Numbered from the stretch's first letter, positions 22,601-35,184 are shown. The stretch: 64,000 nucleotides of DNA from Podaxis mareebaensis (GCA_018524725.1 JAEUWP010000583.1:124001-188000), one strand, 5' to 3'. The notes: generated by a model from the letters alone, not told the origin. Program-made: numbers and translations.

Positions 22601-23239
22601 TGCGCTAGCTCACGGCGATCAGGGCGCTTCGGGCGGGTATTCTGACGGTATCATGAACTTTGTTCGCCGCAAAAAGAAATTGGTAAAGGAAAAGACAGAG
22701 GTGAGTAATTTTCTGCATCAGAGCCTCGAGAAGTTCGGTTTATCTTTTCGGAGGGCAAGAGTGAATACATCAAGGGAAAAGCACGACAGCGTGAGTTTCA
22801 GTAGAACCCGCCAACCGCTTGTTGACGTCTGTGTCTAGTATACCAGTCCGGCGTCCGTGCGGTAGAATCTCCTATCCAAAGAGTTGAGCTACAGCGGCGC
22901 AAAGCACGGATTCAAGAGGGTTTGGATGCATACAGCAACAGCAGCGGGGCTCAAAGAGCCCAAATAATTAAGGCATTCCACGACGCCAAGGATAACCTGA
23001 CAGAGCGGAGAATAACTTATGTCGATGCTGCGAGAGAGGTTCTCGTACGTCGGGAGCAACGCAGGAAGGAATCGCTCATGATGGCTGCTAACCCGTCGGA
23101 AAAGACTGCCAAAGGAGTGGACATTGTGATCCAAGATGAGATTGATTGGGACGCAGCATTTGAAAAGGACCTTGCACTGGCCATGAAGATTTCGCTGGAA
23201 GACATGCAGACGAGAGATCAATCTTCAACCTTGAATTAG
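19690..23239 (+). CDS. UDP-glucosyltransferase, sterol 3-beta-glucosyltransferase type
   Basis: Many-exon gene of the GT1/GT28-like family that glucosylates sterols from UDP-glucose. Blocks seen in order: [90 protein letters not shown], then the sugar-nucleotide binding signature [19 protein letters not shown] and [11 protein letters not shown] (about 21567-21665). The C-terminal tail is long and charged and ends METRDQSS-like at 23239. No GRAM/PH domain of the Atg26 type was seen. The splice before the [12 protein letters not shown] block (acceptor at about 20749) does not keep frame in my reading. Either an unusual splice is used or there is a small lesion. The start is uncertain. Confidence 0.75.
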
Positions 23240-23309
23240 ATTGTACTACTTGCGCGTGCGACTATTGATACATTAATGTACAAGCAGAACGACTGGTCCA
23301 GTAAACGCA

Positions 23310-25464
23310 TTAATCATCATCATCGTCATCGTCATCAATATCCATCGCAGTATCAGAATCAACATCCATTTGCTTATCCTCTTGTTGCTTTTCAACATCG
23401 CTGTCAGGTGTTTCTTTGGATATGCCAAAACCAGGGATGATGACGTCCGAAGGTGTAGCAGCATCCGCTGGAGTTGCGGATTCTTCAATTGGCGTCGAAG
23501 TTTCAGCAGGCGTCATAGGCGTCGATGCATCGGCTGTTTCCTGGGTTGTTATGCTTTCCCTTGCCATTGCTGCAGCACGTCCTCTACCTCGTCCCCGTGC
23601 TCTCCCACGACCTCTTCCCCTTCCCCTTCCCCTGCCTCGAGAAGCCGTGGGTGTAGCAACAGCTTCATCGCCTTCTTCAACGTTAGGTGTCGATAAACTC
23701 ATCGTCTCGCCTTCTGCTGAAGCGGCTGCAGCTGTAGAGGCAGCACCTCGTCCCCGTCCTCTTCCCCGTCTACCGCGTCCTCTGCCCCTGCCTCGTCCCC
23801 TTCCGCGGGCAGTAGAAGTTGTGTCGTCTGCATCATTGTCATCGTCCTTATCGAAAAACTCGCCTCGCCCTGCATGTCTATCGTGCCTCGTTTCACCCGC
23901 CTGACCTGTCCCTCTTTCTTCATCCTTTTCTTCAGCATTCCGTTCTTCCTCCGCAAGAAGACCCTGTAAATCTGGAGGGATATCCTGCATTGCTACACTA
24001 GGTGCCCCTTGTAGATAACGAAGTTTGTTCCGGATACTCATCGTGATCCGTTTTAGCGATGCTGGCGTATTCTGATTATCTACTTTCCCAGTTAGAGGAG
24101 GATGGAGTTTCCATTGAGAATCGGCGAAGAAAGCGTCGTAGACCGTTCGAGGAAGTTCATCGGGAATCTCGGCGCCCACGAGGACGGAGGTCTCATATGT
24201 CCAACACCGGCTCACGTTCTTGATAGTGTATCCTCCGCCGCCGACGACAAGGAGAGGGACGTTGTATTTACGAACGAAGTTGACGCATTCGCCGTGTGCT
24301 GCGATTGAGAGGTTGAATGCACCAAGACGATCACAGCCGAGAGAGTCAGCACCGCATTGGAGAACGATGGCCGTTGGTCGGAATGCGGTTACCGTGTCGT
24401 CTATCACGGTTTTGAAAATCGTGAGATACATCTCGTCGTCAATGCCATCTTGCAATGGGACGTTGATGCAAAAATGTTTTCCGGGTCCGCTGCCGTTGTC
24501 ATCAAGTTTGCCGGTGCCCGGGAAGAAGTCGCCTGTGTATTTATGGAAGGAGACTGTCATGACTCGGTTGGACTGGTAGAACGCGAGTTCGACTCCGTCG
24601 CCGTGATGAATGTCGATGTCAATATAGAGGACGCGGGGATGGTATCTAAAGCAATAGGTTAGCCTTATGAAGTGTTTCAGGGATGGAGCATTTTTCTGAA
24701 CCTGAGGAGTTCAAGGATGGCAAGGACGATGTCATTGACATAACAGAAACCGCTTGCTTCGCCTCTCTTGGCGTGATGTAAACCACCTGACCAGTTGATG
24801 GCAATGTCTGTTGTTCCGGCGCAAAGTTTGCGGGCTCCTGCTAATGAGGCGCCCGCATACATACGGCAAAAATCGTACATGTCTGCGAAAATGGGACAGT
24901 CTTCGATGCAGTTGAAAGAATCAATCATTTGTTTCATCTCGGCTTGGTTTTGCGGCGTCACTCTGAAGGGATACCCGCAAATTAGGATGTTTAAGATTGC
25001 AATGGAGTGGGTTCAATGAAATTGCTTACCTGGACAAGAATTCGATATAATCGTGGTCATGGTACATCTCAAGCTCTTCTTGAGTTGCTGGTCGGGGGTC
25101 GTAGATGTTGTGAATTTGTTTGTCCAACCCATAACCCATAACAAGAGCATTTGTTAATGTCAGACGATGGGGTTTCATAGGGTGACGTTCCTATACAAGG
25201 AAATGTACCATGATATTTTGCCATAAAATAGAAGATACCTACCCCGTAGTGTTGCGCACCAACACCTTTGGGAAAGTAATATGATACGATTGGCCTTGAG
25301 TGAGGCTAACAAGTTGGAGTTAGAGCGTAATATAAAACGTACTAAGGAAACGACCTCACGTTTATACGTTCTGTTATGGGCTGTGCTGTCCCATGTTGTC
25401 CCCGGTCATAAAAGTAAGGGGACGATGAGAATGTCAATGTCGTTGCTTGGGAACTCCGAACCAT
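23310..25464 (-). CDS. hos2-like: Histone deacetylase, class I Hos2/HDAC3 type
   Basis: Zn-dependent lysine deacetylase acting on histones in the nucleus. Exons read from the start [10 protein letters not shown] (25464), then [34 protein letters not shown] and [14 protein letters not shown]. These are followed by the catalytic blocks [18 protein letters not shown] (His-His) and [17 protein letters not shown] (metal ligands), and [18 protein letters not shown] (Tyr). The last exon, 24560 region to 23310, ends in a tail of about 190 aa with two long runs of Arg-Gly dipeptides, T/S-A-P-rich stretches and a terminal run of aspartates. The core is conserved; the tail is unusually RG-rich. The 3' end lies only 70 nt from the convergent glucosyltransferase gene. 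The first exon is predicted from splice frame only. Confidence 0.88.
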
Positions 25465-25903
25465 ATGGTAAGTCCTTTTCGTGCAATTCAGCTCGTATGG
25501 AATCACGAAATGTAATGAAACACAAGACGAGAGATTGTATAATGACCTATTAAATTGTCTAGTCGTTATCAAGATTCAAGTTCTTGGGTATTCGATGAAG
25601 GTATCGTCTTAAGTTCTCGTCGTTCTTTCGCACTGTAGCTTTCAGAATGTAAGCTCCCAATGCTTCTAATAGGAAAAAGCGTACCTGGAATCGATTTCCC
25701 TGGGATAAAAAATGGAAGAGCGAATTTCCACACTTTCGAACTTGGGTGTTGGGTAAGTGTTGCTTGAACTTGGTGAAGGTGGGCGTAGGCAGGCACAGCC
25801 ACATGTTATGACTAAGCGACACGCCATCATCTCTTCGCCTGAGCTTTGAAACGCGTTGGCGTTGCCTCTTATTTCTACTACATTGCATAACCTTCCTTTT
25901 GCT
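25465..25903. promoter_or_regulatory. Divergent promoter region, HDAC / PER1
   Basis: 439 nt between the predicted HDAC start (minus) and the PER1-like start (plus). No specific motif is claimed; a shared promoter is inferred from head-to-head geometry. Confidence 0.35.
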
Positions 25904-26982
25904 ATGAAGGTCTCCTATATTATCACATTGCTGGCGAGTCTGCCACTTACCATTGTCATCGCATCCTCCGGAGATAGGAGGCCGGAATTCACGACATGCG
26001 TCTCACAATGTCAATTTGAACGATGTCCGGCAGCATCCACACGACTCGCTCAGTCATTAGCATTATACCTAACGCGCTGGACGTGTCTGGACGAGTGTCG
26101 ATATGACTGTATGCATCAACTCACAAAGTTGGATCAAGCTCACAAATCCCGGATCCACCAGTACTACGGGAAATGGCCCTTCTGGCGCTTCTGCGGCATG
26201 CAAGAGCCAGCTTCCGTCCTATTCTCACTTTTCAACATGTTGGCCCATATCCAGGGGGCGAGACAAATTATGCGACGGGTTCCACGAAACCATGCTATGC
26301 GATCCTACTATCTTGTTTGGTCGTTAACGAGCATCAACGCTTGGATATGGTCATCCATCTTCCACACTCGGGGTGAGCATAACATGCTTTTACTATGAAA
26401 GATCTTATCAATCTTTTGTCCGTAGACTTGCCCCTCACCGAGAAAATGGACTACTTTTCAGCCGCACTCGCAATCATGTATGCAATGTATTACACCACCA
26501 TCCGTCTATTCCACCTCTACCGCCCCAAAGATCATAAGTTGACACAAATCTCGAGAGTATCCAAGGACTGGAGACTTGTTGCTCTGACTTGGCTGTGTTC
26601 TCTCGCATTCCTCGGCCATATCTCGTACCTGACCTTGCTCCCAAGGTTCGACTACACATATAATATGGCTTTTAACCTCATCATTGGTTTACTCCACAAT
26701 ATCCTCTGGCTTCTTTACTCCATGCCGTCTTCATTCTCTCTCCTGCGGAGGTTCGCCTCACGTGCCAAATCATATCGTCCCTCCTATGCTTCGAAAGCAG
26801 GAGTCTTCGTGGTGCTGACAACCGCAGCGACCGCCCTTGAACTTTTCGACTTTCCACCTTGGGGTTTGGTTATCGATGCCCATGCGCTATGGCATCTGGT
26901 CACTGCACCAATAGCTTATTATTGGTACAACTTTTTGGTCGAGGATAGTCTTGACCCTAGCTGGCGCGAACAGAGAGTGTAA
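25904..26982 (+). CDS. per1-like: PER1/PGAP3-like GPI-phospholipase, GPI-anchor lipid remodelling
   Basis: Two exons, 25904-26372 and 26426-26982, give 341 aa. The start at MKVSYIITLLASLPL gives a clean signal peptide; an in-frame ATG 48 nt upstream would bury it. The Cys-rich luminal part is seen (CVSQCQFERC, TCLDECRYDCM), then Per1 membrane blocks: QEPASVLFSLFNMLAHI, WIWSSIFHTRD joined across the intron to LPLTEKMDYFSAALAI, and the late histidines in IDAHALWHLVTAPIAYYWY. The family belongs to the CREST hydrolases and removes the sn-2 acyl chain of GPI anchors in the ER. The gene looks intact. Confidence 0.93.
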
Positions 26983-27659
26983 TTTATGTTTGTGAGTCCT
27001 TCCAGGCACGATGAGTTTGCGCAGAGTCTGATCCCTAAGATGCACAAACAGGCAATACTGGAATATATACCCTTTTCCACTGGTGGATAGACTGCTAACA
27101 TATGTGGCTTCCCCTTGCATTTTCACTCGGAGCTCGCTACTTTGCTTTATGGAAAGGCGGATTCCCGTCTCTGTCTCTGTTTAAATCCTTCCGTCGGTGG
27201 CAAGTATCACCTGGTCACTTTCATTCTTCGCACGAACCCATGGGTGTGGTAAAGGACTCCAGAGTGCCTATTTCATTGCCGCTCGCCCAACCAGAGCATA
27301 TGACCCAACGACGAGTGCTCTGGCACTAAAGATAGCTGTTCTCTGGCTCTTTCGAGCTTTAGAGTCCCAGGATCTTTACTTTTTATACATCGCCTGGAGT
27401 CGCACCAACTAAATCTCCCAGAAGTGTATCCTTCTAGTATTTTATCTTCGCCATTCTCATCCTCGCTTTCTCATCGTCTCGAGCTGTTCTTGACAATCTA
27501 CTTCATTCCTGGACTCATGAACGTCGAATTTCTCCGTGGTGACCTTAAATTCTCCGATACCGCTCGTCAACGGGCCGCTACCGCATCGCAGGAACTCGTT
27601 GCACTGCATAAATACGTGGAAAACTCCCACTTTTCACTGAGCTCCTGCATTTCGACGAA
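26983..27659. other. Intergenic, no gene seen
   Basis: 677 nt between PER1 and the GH12 gene. Only short ORFs without recognisable motifs were seen. Confidence 0.55.
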
Positions 27660-28981
27660 ATGAGATTCTTATCCCTACTTGCGCTCGCCGTTGTCGTTCT
27701 CGCTTCTCCCGTTAAGGAGGCAAATACCACCTTGGAGAAACGAGGTGCCGTTCTCACCGCCCAGTTCGCAACTGAATCCGAGGTACCGTTGCCTTTCCCG
27801 AGTCCGTCGCTGTGTCTAATACACGCATAATCACAGGCAAATGGGTAATGGGGGGATTTTTTTTATATCTGTATGTGGTATTGATCACTACCACAGGCGT
27901 TTTATTCTTGAGAACAACCTCTGGGGAGAAGCTGCTGCTACCAGTGGTGGGTTTGATGTGACTCGCCAGTCGTGTTTTTCGACCGACCGCACAACAGGTT
28001 CCCAAAGTTCACAAGTAACGAATGTCAATGGCAACACCATTACTTGGCATACCACCTACACCTGGCAAGGAGGTACTTCACCCGCTTGGCTACTCGTTCG
28101 CAAATCCTAACCCGAAATTACCCGAGGACCTTTCAACGTGAAGAGCTGTGCGCGATCTGAAAATTTCTTCTCCCTCATAACCCAAACGCCCTTCTCATAG
28201 ATGCAAACTTGGACCTCCGAGTCGGCTTGGGCAAAACTCTTTCTCAAATCACCTCGATCCCAACGAGCTGGTCCTGGACCTACACCCAGGCTTCTTCCGA
28301 CCTTGTTGCTGACGTATCGTACGACTTGTGGCTGTCTAATGTTGCTGGTACTGGAGGTGCTTCTTCGACCTCTACGTTTGAGATGTGGGTGCTTTAGCTA
28401 TGTTATATGCCCACTAAGTGTAGGCGCTAATCTCATATGTGTTCCAGCATGGTTTGGTTGAGCACTAGAGGAGGGTAAGCTCACCCTTACCGTTACGCGC
28501 AACAACACTCGGTGCTGATGGTGCGGTAGCGCTGGGCCCGCTGGCTCTCAAATCGGTACCGCAAAGTACGTCTTAAGTTGATCTTCGCTCACACTTCACA
28601 CCTAACTATCTGCAAATACGTAGCGTCAACGGCGTCACCTGGAAGTTATTCAAAGGCACTGTCGCGACCTGGACAGTTTTCTCATTTGTTGCTCCTAATG
28701 AGATCACCAACTTCAACCAAGACCTCAAGCCGTTCTTTAGTGTGTTTAGACCACCCTGAAGTAATTGCATCATACTAACACCGAGGAACCTTGCGTAGCT
28801 TTCCTTATCAACAACCAAGGTGTACCTTCCAACCAGTTCCTCGTCCAAGCTCAGGCTGGTACCGAACCTTTTGTTGGTGCGCAACTTCATGAATAATGTT
28901 CGAAAACCGAGGCTAACATACCGTTGTGATACAGGAAGCGCTACGCTCACCACGAATGCGTACTCCATTTCAATCAATTAA
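27660..28981 (+). CDS. Glycoside hydrolase family 12 (endoglucanase/xyloglucanase), probably frameshifted
   Basis: Signal peptide MRFLSLLALAVVVLAS, then GH12 blocks across about seven short exons: ILENNLWGEAAATSG, TITWHTTYTWQGG, SSDLVADVSYDLWLSN, IMVWLSTRGG with the catalytic-Glu block FEIMVWL, VNGVTWKLFKGTVATWTVFS, NFNQDLKPFF, GVPSNQFLVQAQAGTEPF and the end LTTNAYSISIN. The family cleaves beta-1,4-glucan or xyloglucan outside the cell. Near 28088 the expected W-V-K-S-Y-A-N-P-N block reads ...SPAWLLVRKS*. The YxFANPN piece is in another frame and no good donor follows. This points to a pseudogene or a sequencing error. The usual SGSQC cysteine is a serine (GSQSSQ). Confidence 0.75.
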
Positions 28982-29240
28982 GTTTAGTCGACTGTTCGTA
29001 GTGGCTTCAAACAAATGTATGTATTAGTTCTGTTCGACTGACTCGACCACCAAGCGTGGTACATGTGCTTCATCGAGCCAGGCAAAGTTTGTGGATCAGT
29101 GATAACTATGGTAAGATAAATGAAGGACTACCAATTGGTATTTGGGACATGAGACGTCAAGATAAGCAATGCGACAAATTGCCTCAGAAATACAGATGTC
29201 GAGACTTGTAACGCAAGAAAAGGGTATCAAAATCTCACTC

Positions 29241-31860
29241 TCAATTCCTCTTTGGCGGGTCACCCGTTGTAGTATTCCACTCCGTTCCGGGCGGCACCGA
29301 CCAATCCCCATGACAATCCCAATTCCAGTCCGTATTCTTGATATTCTCGCGCATAGCCCCAACAAACGTTTCAACGGGGCACATGCCGTCTCTCTGCTCT
29401 GGGCAGCCTTTGATGCCCGTCAAAGGCACGACGCCGTCATTGATGATGATACGTATTTGTGGGCCCGTGAGGGATGTACATTCGAGCACTGGGAGAGGGG
29501 AAAATAGTCAGTTGAAGCGGTAGCGTCAAGGGGGAGGCTTACGTTGGAGCTGGATATTCGTCGCGAACGGTGCAAGTTCTGAAGAACGGAACTTGCGATC
29601 CTTGACTATATGAGTGTATGGCAACGGCCCTTGCTCAGCAAAGGTTGTCAAGTTGAGCGCAGTGATAACTGGACCACATCGCAAATAACACCATGTCATC
29701 TTTTGTCTACACTGTGGAAGTTGAAGACACGATACGCACTGTTAAGAACAACGACCTCATGCGTAGCATCAACGTACAAACTCTGATCGAGAGGGAATGT
29801 GATCGGGTTATCATCCAACGTCGAATTTGTAGACGAGTTGTGGACAGTGATAGGCGTGTGGGTGAGACGTGCAACTAGCTCTTGGATCCAACCAATTCCT
29901 TGGACACGTGCAACGGGAGAACCGAACGCAGAACCGTACCAGAAGTAAAGGTCCAGACTAGAAGCAAGGGAAGCGGTGAGTGTGAGATGGGACAATAGAG
30001 GGCGGGTGAAAACCTACGCGTAGTCGAATCCTTCCCATTCTTCCTCCGTGAAGAGTTCACAGAATTTACTGTAACCAAGAGCAACGGTCTAGATAATAAC
30101 CTATGAACATTCGTGGAAATAGGAAAAGACAGACGGAAATTACCTCATAAGCGCACATCTGCTGCATAGTATACACATCCTCGATCGTGAGGTCAAACCC
30201 GGGAATCTCCTCCGCTAATCGTCGTTGCGCGTCTTTGAGATACAGATCCGCCCAGCGCTCAACATACCATACACCACGATCGGCCTTGTCACCGTCTTTG
30301 GCGTTGGGGCATGTTTTGTATGGTGCAAGGGTGTTGTTGAACTGGATAGCCGGATGTCAATATTTGTTTGGTTTAGGGCTGGGATTGGCAACGTACACCA
30401 TCAGCTTCAATGGTGATGGATTGTTGATATTGTCCGTCATATGGCCAGCCAAAGAAACCAAGGGCGAAGTTCATTGCCGAAGCGAGCATGCGATCCCTAG
30501 ATTGCAGTGAGAAATGTGAACGTGGAAACCAGACCAGGATTACTCACTGGGATTCGGTCCTAAATACAGGGATTGTATTGGAGTTGGTAAAGTTCTGCAA
30601 CAAGAAACCGTATTTCATCCGCATGGTCACACCGAGATCAACTATTGATCATTGGAGCAATGATCAGCAGCTGGACATGAGACGATGGAATGTACGCTCA
30701 CAGAGCTGTTGGCGACCGAAAGGAGTGAGGACTTCATTGTAGTCATGAGATGTCATCCCCTCACTAATATTTGGAACACGTACGCTCAGCACCGAGTTTA
30801 TAAGTCCTGGAGCAAGGAGAATCAGCTTGCGGGTCTTCACGGTTGGAGATGCCATTCCTACCAGTCGTTCAAGAATTCCAGTCGCCCAGAACCTCTCCAG
30901 ACCTCGGTTGCGTTGTGCAACTTGTCGGCGAGCTTTGCAGGTCCACCATAACGTGCTGAGGAAGCGCCAATACCGTCAACCCATCAAGATTATACTCTCA
31001 ATAAAAGGAAACAACTCACCCCATTCCGTTGGATACCTTGCACCATGCCTATGCACAAAGTGTAAGCCTGTGATGCGACATGTATCCGGTGTCTCAGGTC
31101 CCGAATCCAACCCGAAACCACCCTTCTCGATCGAATACCAAGGCGAAAGGTTCCCCCATTTCTCCAGCATGTTGAATTTTCTCTTCTTTCCTTTCTTTCC
31201 CTTTCCTTTCCCCTTCTTCAGTTCCTCGTCCTCCTCCTCGCTGTGGTGTTCTTGAGAAGTTTTTCCCAGTCGGCTAGGCACAACAAGGTGTGGTGCTCCT
31301 GTATGCATTGGCCATGAGGGTGCCGTAGCAACAACGGCGGGTTCCGCTCCGGTGGGTGTCGGGCCTGCATACCCCACGTCAGAAGGGAAGTATTCTGGAA
31401 ACCTGTTCGTCGGCTCCGCCGGAGGGAAGTTATGAACTTCTGAGGACCCTACATAAGGCGGCACAGCCTGAGCATCGACGCTCTCAGCGTTATTTCCACC
31501 CAAAGATGGCCCAGCGGGAGTAGAGCAGTGCACCACAATCAGGTGCATTATAACCGTACACAGCACACCAACTGCGAATGCCCCGATGAGCTGGGCGTAG
31601 TACGATGCGCCTGACATCTTCTTCGTGCCCACTTGGTACTCTTCAGATTTAGTGGCTGGTCTGATAGGAGGGTCGCCGTGTGTGGTGCTAGGGAGCTCGC
31701 GTTTATCTCCACTGGACATGTAGTGAGAGTCATGGTCGTGATTGGCGTTGGCCAGCAAGGCTTGGTTCTCGTCTTCCCCATCATAGGCTTCTTCGTCGTC
31801 TGGCACCGGCCTACCCAGACCCGCTTCAACGTCGGGTTTAGATGTTGCGGGCATTTCCAA
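29241..31860 (-). CDS. Membrane-anchored histidine acid phosphatase (phytase family)
   Basis: Branch-2 histidine phosphatase gene of about ten exons. The first exon (31860-31020) encodes a hydrophilic N-terminus, one membrane segment SYYAQLIGAFAVGVLCTVIM, a linker with a Lys/Gly-rich run and the catalytic motif HFVHRHGARYPTEW. Later exons give GRLEFLNDW, EVLTPFGRQQL, MKYGFLLQNFTNSNTIPVF, RTESQ, DRMLASAMNFALGFFGWPY and YQQSITIEADG. Next come CELFTEEEWEGFDYA and DLYFWYGSAFGSPVARVQG. The acid/base motif reads DATHEVVVL, that is HE where classical phytases have HD. The end is near TDWNWDCHGDW. It likely hydrolyses phosphomonoesters at the cell surface; phytate as substrate is not proven. It is head-to-head with NLR-A5. 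Confidence 0.87.
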
Positions 31861-32286
31861 CTCGAAAATGGCGTTAAGACGCCCCCTCGATACTTGAGAG
31901 GAAGAGATGGCGGAAGGGAAAGGAGGAAGTGGAAGTGGTGAGCTAGCAACTCAGGGTGCAAGAAAATAAGGTTGTGATGTGATTTCATAATGTCACTAAC
32001 CGAATAATTGCCCCAAGCTTACTCGCAGACAAACCACGCTAGAATCCAATACGAAGCGAAAGTCCAACCAATCCTCACCAGGACCTCTCCCAATATTAAA
32101 CTCGAACCCGACAGTAGTTCCATAATCGCGGATATCAAATGTGCTCGTATGTACGGATACCGCCGCCAGTGTCAGTTGGCACGAGATTGAGGCGCTAAGA
32201 ACTTGGCGCTGGGAACTTGGCGCTGGGAATCGCCGATATCATGGATGTGATAGCCTAAACGCCCTTCGACCTGCTTCACGTCTCCG
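31861..32286. promoter_or_regulatory. Divergent intergenic region, phosphatase / NLR-A5
   Basis: 426 nt between the phosphatase start (minus) and the NLR-A5 start (plus). The same gene pairing, inverted, occurs at 7826-8069 (NLR-A2 and phosphatase relic). Co-regulation is only an inference from geometry. Confidence 0.35.
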
Positions 32287-34740
32287 ATGTTGCTGGAGCT
32301 CTTCGGACGTTTCAAGCGTCCCCGTGCAAAAGCTAGCAGACACAACTCTCACCGAACACCTGAAGCGAAGGATGGCAATCCCCAGCATCGTCCAGAAGCT
32401 GGTGATTACTTCATGCCCAATCCGGCCTTCCGCACACTTACGGGCATGCATCGTTCCCAGAAACACTTAAATTCGAGGGCGGCACAGTTGATTCCACCGG
32501 TCTCTTTACCAATGCAAGCGGTTTCGTTATGCACAACCCACAATTCGTACAAAACATCATCAACACTAGAACAGCAGGTGGAAAATTCTCCCCCACTCCA
32601 AGCGAGCCGATAAACTGATCTCATCCCGATAGCACTCGAACTCCTTCACCCCCATATTTGCCCGGAGGCTGCAGTCGATTCAAGTGCTCGGCATCCACCG
32701 CCTCTGTGCCACCCAGGAACTCGTAAGCGAATCAGAACTAAACTCGAAGCCTGGCTCGACGATTCAAAACGCCAACAAAACATGATCTGGCTCAGCGGTC
32801 CCGCCGGTACTGGCAAATCAGCAGTTGCTCAAACATTCGCCGAGCTTTGCCAAGGAAGACGCCGCCTCGGCGCTGCTTTCTTCTTCTCCAGATCAAATGA
32901 AAGAGACGACCCCAAGACCCTCATCCCAACCCTTGCGTATCAATTGGCCGTCCACTTCTCTGAATATAAATCCCTTCTCACAGGTCAAATTGCACACGAC
33001 TTCACCATCCTGCAGAAAACATCTCGTACCCAACTGAAGAAACTCATTGTCGAACCACTCTCCATCCTGCAGTTGCAAGGCCACCGCGTCACTCGAGAGC
33101 CGTTCCTCGTTCTCCTGGATGGTTTAGACGAGTGCAGGGGGACAACCGCACAATGCGAATTTGTGGAGATGATCGGCGAGGTTATCCGACTCAAGAGGGA
33201 CCTTCCCCTCCTCTGGTTGATTTCCAGTCGCCCAGAGCCACACCTCAAGTATCTCTTCTTGAGGACAGACTTCACTATCAATTGTGATAAAGAAGAGCTT
33301 CTGATTGACGCAGAAACCCGAGATGACGTCGACCGCTATGTACGCGACGGCTTCAGAGACATCCGGAAAGAGTTTTGGGACGTTACGCCTACGTCTTGGC
33401 CGTCCGACGACCAATTACTCAAGATCTTGGATATCATATCAGGACTTTTCATCCTCGCCTCGACGATCCTCAAATATGTTGGTGACATTGAATGCGCAAA
33501 CCCGATGGGACAGCTCGTAACATTCCTATCGTTCATGGAGGGTGCCAATCGCGTGGGTGCGAAAAATCCTCTGGAGGCATTGGATCTCTTTTATTCGCGG
33601 ATCCTGTCCGGCATACCCGACGACATCTTTCCGACGACGAAAAGAATATTGGCCTGTTGCTTCCGATGGGGTCCATTCTACCAGCCATTTGGTTCCCTGA
33701 CTACATTCTCTGCACAGGCACTCTGCAACTTCTTGCATGTTGACCAGAGTACATTCTATAGCGCTCTGCGCAGACTTCACTCCGTGGTTGACGTACCCAT
33801 GCCTGAGAATGCTGTCAACACCCGGTTGCGGTTCTACCATGCGTCATTCGAGGACTACCTTCGCGATCCTATTCGCTGCGGAAAGTTCGTAATTGACACA
33901 GAATGTACTTGGACTGAAGTTGCCAAATCGTGTCTCTTTTGGCACAAAATTGATCTGGAACTTTTCCATGCAAGCAATAGTGAGTTCAAAACTTGTGCTC
34001 AAGTAACGGAGCACTCACAACGGTGGTTCAGATCCCTCTGATGGTAATCACGCTCACGGGACTCTACCGACCCTGAAATGGATTTCACCAACTAGCAGTG
34101 AAGAAATCTCTTCTCAAATTGTTCGATTCTCTGAACAAAACTGTTGGGTACCCTACATTTACATGTCGAGCACAAACGCGAAGGACCTCCTTCCCCAACT
34201 CCACGATTTCCATTTCGGGTTTGTTGGTATCGAATTGACGACGTGCCACTTTCTCCACTTGGTGGACTGGCTATGGAAACTGGTGTGTCACTGAAGTTGC
34301 TCGGTTTCATGCGGGCTACCACTTGACTTACTACTGCATCTTTTATTCTCCCAGGGTCCTCTAAATACTACTTTTTTGCGCACAGAACCATGCAATGATC
34401 TCGATCTACAATTATTGGATAGCATCAATACGGAAGCAACTGAGTTAGGGCCTTGGAAGCCTGCGACTTTTCCGATTGCTCCCAGAGTGGTAAGCTCACC
34501 AATTCACCCACTCCCCAGGCATCAACTCAATCCCTCCGGAAGTATTATGGAATCAGTGAGGACTCTCCAGGCGGAAACGAGTACTTTCTTATCGGGCACA
34601 GCGATCGAACAGGCCTGTTCTGGTTTTCCTACTCTCAGGGCGGCAAACGCCGCATACTTGGAAAGGCGCGCTTTCTCAGGGAACAGCCACCTTCCGACCA
34701 TCCTTTGGGCTGCCTGGTGACGAGTGTTGACATGAACTGA
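32287..34740 (+). CDS. NACHT-domain NTPase, NLR-like family A, copy A5
   Basis: Six exons: 32287-32401, 32461-32577, 32633-33979, 34032-34282, 34355-34489, 34519-34740, giving 728 aa with all frames closing. Walker A is GPAGTGKSAVAQTF, Walker B FLVLLDGLDECRG and sensor LISSRPEPHL. Compared with A1-A3 it has a longer winged-helix stretch (insertion FRWGPFYQPFGSLTTFSA) also present in A6, so A5 and A6 form a subgroup. The C-terminal region keeps LPTLKW, LHDFHFGFVGIE, WLWKL, PCNDLDLQLLDS and NEYFLIGHSDRTG. It ends about 30 aa earlier than the others, at TSVDMN. It is the only apparently functional family A copy in the 30-40 kb part. Confidence 0.83.
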
Positions 34741-35184
34741 CATGACGTTGACACTGCAGTACAAGACCCCTACTAACTCTTAACTGGAACTCTCATTCCG
34801 AAACCATGCATGGTTTCGTAAATAACTGCATCTTCAACTGTGGGACCCACGAACATCGTTGTATCCACTAAGTACCTTATTATGCACGTGGCGTTGCAGT
34901 CAAAGACGTGTGGGATGGCTCAAGCTGATTATGCACTTAGCAACGGTGATGTACCCTCTTCTGAAACAGCTGTCAACTTCATGCAATTGGAGCTCCCGCT
35001 CACAGTCCCCGCGATGGCTAGAGCCGGCTCAACTACATTACATAGTGCCCACCTAACGATAGTGGATACTGAAGAGCCGAAGAGTTCGCGAGTACGACTT
35101 CATACTGAGACTCGTACCAAACCTGACAAACATATAATCCGAGATGCATCCTTCTAAACAATCTTTTTAGAATATGAGCGGTGC
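34741..35184. other. Intergenic, no gene seen
   Basis: 444 nt between the 3' ends of NLR-A5 and the P450 pseudogene (convergent). No conserved ORF was seen. Confidence 0.55.

Noticed and set aside
23416..23904. 162-aa Pro/Arg-rich plus-strand frame
   Set aside because: It is the antisense of the HDAC RG repeats; the simple repeat creates open frames on both strands.
32287..32613. 108-aa ORF as an independent small gene
   Set aside because: Its first 38 residues are exon 1 of NLR-A5; the rest is intron and out-of-frame exon 2.
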